Positions 61,520-64,000 of a DNA stretch of 64,000 nucleotides are shown piece by piece. The stretch comes from an uncultured Paracoccaceae bacterium (GTDB taxonomy: Bacteria > Pseudomonadota > Alphaproteobacteria > Rhodobacterales > Rhodobacteraceae). The stretch covers positions 442,501 to 506,500 of the forward strand of contig CANLNT010000002.1 in NCBI GenBank assembly GCA_947492825.1, written 5' to 3'. The position numbers and the translations under genes were made by a program. Position 1 is the stretch's first letter; the number at the start of each line of letters is the position of its first letter. The notes beneath the pieces were generated by a model. The model was not told the origin of the DNA. It ran no database searches and was given only the letters and a program-made list of their open reading frames with translations.

Positions 61520-63568
61520 TCAAGCCCGGAGCTTTGCCGGCGACGATTTCCCGCGCAATTGACGCAGGTAATCTGCGGCCCAATTTGTAAAGTCGTTGGC
61601 CACCATCGGTCTTCCAATGCCGTAGCCCTGCCCAATGTCGCAACCGGCCGCGCGCAAGTAGGATAACTGCGCGTCCGTTTCAACACCTTCGGCGACGACA
61701 TGCATCGCCATTTCATTGGCAATGGCAAGCATCGCGCGCACGATGCTTTCGGCGTCTTTTTGCGGCAGGGGCTGGATTAGGGACCGATCCAGCTTAATGC
61801 CGGACAGGTCTAGTTGGATCAGTTTTGATAGCGAAGCGTAGCCGGTGCCAAAGTCATCCAATTCAACGGTGATGCCCGCCCCGATCAGACGGTCGATGTT
61901 AATCGCAGCGGCGTCATCAATGCTGCTGATGAGTGTTGTTTCCAGAACTTCAATTGCGACATGTTCCGGTTGCAGGCCATAGGCGTTCATATCAACGAGG
62001 AGATTTGTCACGACACGTGGATCGGCGATGGTTTCGGGGGCTGCGTTAAGCGACAGGCGCGGGATTGCTATCTCACCTGTCGCCCAGGGCTGGAACTGTT
62101 GCATTGCCTTCGACCAGACCATCTGATCCAACTCGCGCGAGAGCCCCTCTGCTGCTGCGAGTGGCAAAAACACATCCGGTGGCACAATGCCGTGTTCTGG
62201 ATGCTGCCAGCGGGCCAAAACCTCAACCCCGGCAAGGGCGCCATCTGCGAGCGTGATTTGCGGCTGGAAGAACGGCACGATTTGCCCGCTTCGCAGGGCA
62301 TTTGGCAGTTCCGCCGCCAGTCGGTCACGCTGATTGCGTGCATCTTTCAGGTCTTGTGCAAAGGCCTGCACCGCACCGCGGCCTTGTTTCTTTGCAGTCT
62401 TGAGTGCGAGCTCCGCGTGAGAAATGATGCCAAGCGGGTCGGTCACATCGGGCGAGGCGGTCGCATGTCCAATTGTCAATCCAACCTCGATCCGGCGACC
62501 GGACAGATTTGCGGGATGCGCCACATCCCTTTGAATCTTATGAATCAGATCATCCGGGTTTGCATCAGTCAGAATCATGAATTCGTCGCCGCCGGTGCGG
62601 GCAACACAATCATGTTCTCGGGCGCAGTGCTGGAGTACGTCGCGCACAAACAATAAGACTGCATCGCCTGTTTCCTCCCCGGCGATTTCATTGATCGCGC
62701 GGAACCTGTCCACGTCCAGGTGCAAGAGGCTGAAGCTTGGATTTTGATTGCGGATCTCGCGCGCAATTTGACCAACCAAAAATGTTCGGTTCGGCAGTTG
62801 GGTCAAAGCATCGTGGGTCGCGGCGCGTTCAAGTGCAGCATGAGACTGTCGCAGCTTGACCTGATTTTGCATCAACGTCTTGCCGTTCTGACGCAGTGCG
62901 CGAATCGTCGACGTTACCGTCAGATGCGCGGGTGCATAGATGAACATGGCCTGCAAAATAATCACCATTATGGCGCCGCCAAGGATGATGGTTTGTTGAA
63001 CGCGAAGTGTTTCACGCGCTTGCTGCGCTTCGACAACAAACATGGTCACCATTTGGTCGAGGTCTCGCAAAAGGTCATCGTGACCAATTGACAACAACGT
63101 GTTCAACGCAGGCCCCACTGCGACGCTCTGTTCAAGGCTGACATAAATACCGCGCGCCGCAGCAGAGAAGAGCCGGACACGGGCATCGACATGAAGTGGT
63201 GCATCGAAATAGGCAGCGCGCATGCGCGGGCTGAGCGTCGCGTCAGTACTGAGCGTGTGATGAGTTGCATCAAAGGTCGAGATGGCATGCGCCAAGTCGT
63301 CAAGACTTACGTCTGGGTTGGCGTCGTTCGCAAGTTCCACAGACAACAGCAATATCCGTTGCGTCAGCATGCGCATCTTGCCGGATGAATTGATGACCCT
63401 TGCGTCGACAAGCCCCTGTTCGATTGTGGTTTTGTTGGCTTGGTGGGCCGAAAGGATCAGTAGGACAACAAGCACCATGCCAGCGACGTAACGCTTCCAC
63501 AGACCTTCGGGCGGGATATCCCGCGCCCGTTTTTCCATCATGTGTCTGAATCTGCGAATGACTTTCAA
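61520..63568 (-). CDS. Membrane-bound GGDEF/EAL protein with PilJ-type sensor
   Basis: A 682-residue cyclic-di-GMP enzyme. Helix 1 (~27-42), a periplasmic sensor starting INSSGKMRMLTQRI, which resembles the type IV pili methyl-accepting (PilJ) N-terminal domain, helix 2 (~193-211), a diguanylate cyclase domain with GGDEF at 326-330 and an inhibitory RxxD site at Arg317-Asp320, then an EAL domain starting at Glu449 in EVLAR (ExLxR). Later phosphodiesterase residues are visible: LSLNAAPE, VLETTL, DDFGTGYASLSKL, IKLDRSLI, AEGVET and GQGYGIGRPM. Both activities are therefore plausible. Stands alone, with no partner gene. Confidence 0.9.
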   Translation of the reverse strand: MKVIRRFRHMMEKRARDIPPEGLWKRYVAGMVLVVLLILSAHQANKTTIEQGLVDARVINSSGKMRMLTQRILLLSVELANDANPDVSLDDLAHAISTFDATHHTLSTDATLSPRMRAAYFDAPLHVDARVRLFSAAARGIYVSLEQSVAVGPALNTLLSIGHDDLLRDLDQMVTMFVVEAQQARETLRVQQTIILGGAIMVIILQAMFIYAPAHLTVTSTIRALRQNGKTLMQNQVKLRQSHAALERAATHDALTQLPNRTFLVGQIAREIRNQNPSFSLLHLDVDRFRAINEIAGEETGDAVLLFVRDVLQHCAREHDCVARTGGDEFMILTDANPDDLIHKIQRDVAHPANLSGRRIEVGLTIGHATASPDVTDPLGIISHAELALKTAKKQGRGAVQAFAQDLKDARNQRDRLAAELPNALRSGQIVPFFQPQITLADGALAGVEVLARWQHPEHGIVPPDVFLPLAAAEGLSRELDQMVWSKAMQQFQPWATGEIAIPRLSLNAAPETIADPRVVTNLLVDMNAYGLQPEHVAIEVLETTLISSIDDAAAINIDRLIGAGITVELDDFGTGYASLSKLIQLDLSGIKLDRSLIQPLPQKDAESIVRAMLAIANEMAMHVVAEGVETDAQLSYLRAAGCDIGQGYGIGRPMVANDFTNWAADYLRQLRGKSSPAKLRA

Positions 63569-63656
63569 GGCCCGAATCCCAAGGAGATCCTCGGAACCCT
63601 GATCGAAAAGATTTAAATTTTAGTGTTTTGAGTTCGATCGCGATTTCAGGGTCGCA

Positions 63657-64000
63657 TCAGGTCAAAGGCGCGGTCCGAAGGCGCAAGGCATTTGTCACAA
63701 CAAAAACAGATGAGAGCGCCATCGCAGCACCCGCTAGCATAGGTGAAAGCGTCCAACCAAATGAGGGATAAAGAAGCCCGGCGGCGACGGGGATCAACGC
63801 GATGTTGTAAGCAAATGCCCAAAAGAGGTTTTGACGGATATTGCGCATTGTTGCACGACTAAGCGTCAGCGCTGTCACCGCACCGGGCAAAGCGCCCGAC
63901 ATCAACACCACATCGGCGGCCTCGATGGCGACGTCCGTGCCGTTGCCGACAGCGACACCGACATCAGCGGCGGCGAGCGCTGGTGCGTCGTTGATCCCGT
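63657..64000 (-). CDS. copA: Copper-type P-type ATPase, C-terminal fragment
   Basis: The gene continues beyond the window end. The visible 113 residues begin with [20 protein letters not shown] and [14 protein letters not shown], the hinge motif of P-type ATPases, and end with two membrane helices ([20 protein letters not shown] and [20 protein letters not shown]) carrying the MSxxxVxxNALR pattern of CopA/CopB copper exporters. Expected role: Cu(I) export. Metal specificity cannot be confirmed because the CPC segment is outside the window. Confidence 0.9.
   Translation of the reverse strand, partial: GINDAPALAAADVGVAVGNGTDVAIEAADVVLMSGALPGAVTALTLSRATMRNIRQNLFWAFAYNIALIPVAAGLLYPSFGWTLSPMLAGAAMALSSVFVVTNALRLRTAPLT

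Noticed and set aside
61520-63568. Degenerate (inactive) EAL domain because the motif reads EVL
   Set aside because: The conserved pattern is ExLxR, which EVLAR satisfies, and the later metal and base residues are present.

Overview
The window is a compact, GC-rich chromosomal stretch from an alphaproteobacterium, most likely family Rhodobacteraceae (Roseobacter group). The evidence is the gene neighbourhoods and protein types: a sorbitol/mannitol ABC operon of smo type, the rimP-nusA-ylxR-infB block, argJ-mutT beside a parvulin and secA, dnaK-dnaJ, the lptCAB-hpf-ptsN block, and a DUF5928-type glycosyltransferase. Genes are densely packed, with many 1-4 base start/stop overlaps and convergent pairs that overlap at their stops. 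I found no rRNA, tRNA, CRISPR array or intact insertion sequence.

Layout. 1-368: 3' end of an ASKHA/ferredoxin-type corrinoid-activation (RACo-like) gene. 370-1092: integral membrane protein. 1664-9007: polyol (sorbitol/mannitol) uptake and oxidation operon (binding protein, two permeases, SDR dehydrogenase, AraC regulator, mannitol dehydrogenase, ATPase). 9004-13346: TetR regulator divergent from a molybdenum hydroxylase of isoquinoline 1-oxidoreductase type with a dihaem cytochrome c and a small membrane protein; the divergent spacer carries two inverted repeats that look like operators. 13343-18637: kynureninase, a free-standing adenylation-thiolation-thioesterase protein whose thioesterase has Cys in place of the usual Ser, and a cytochrome P450. 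This is the best candidate for an undescribed small-molecule pathway. 18638-19387: non-coding/decayed DNA holding a relic of a phage-type AlpA regulator. 19388-21948: GNAT, ubiG, proline iminopeptidase. 22005-27460: peptide-type ABC importer. 27615-33753: secreted helical protein, then rimP-nusA-ylxR-infB behind a leader with its own promoter and terminator. 33754-33863: terminator and two perfect palindromes. 33864-36315: mutT-argJ-parvulin on the minus strand. 36502-41950: secA, an anchored hypothetical protein and a PstS/OmpA fusion. 41942-46526: radC, dnaJ, dnaK, GNAT. 46639-56761: surface glycan region (export permease, cysQ, kdsB, galU, four glycosyltransferases, a two-domain sulfotransferase). 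56749-61466: ptsN, hpf, lptB, lptA, lptC, kdsD and an RNase D-like exonuclease. 61520-63568: GGDEF/EAL protein. 63657-64000: 3' end of a copper-type P-ATPase.

How the genes fit together. The polyol operon imports hexitols and oxidises them to ketohexoses. The Mo-hydroxylase operon looks like a self-contained periplasmic oxidation chain (Mo/FeS enzyme to dihaem cytochrome) under local TetR control. The peptide importer follows an iminopeptidase gene, suggesting capture and trimming of proline peptides. kdsB, kdsD and lptABC supply and export Kdo-containing lipopolysaccharide. The glycosyltransferases, galU, sulfotransferase and the PAP phosphatase cysQ suggest a sulfated surface polysaccharide. 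All functional statements come from reading motifs and family resemblance by eye; no search was run.
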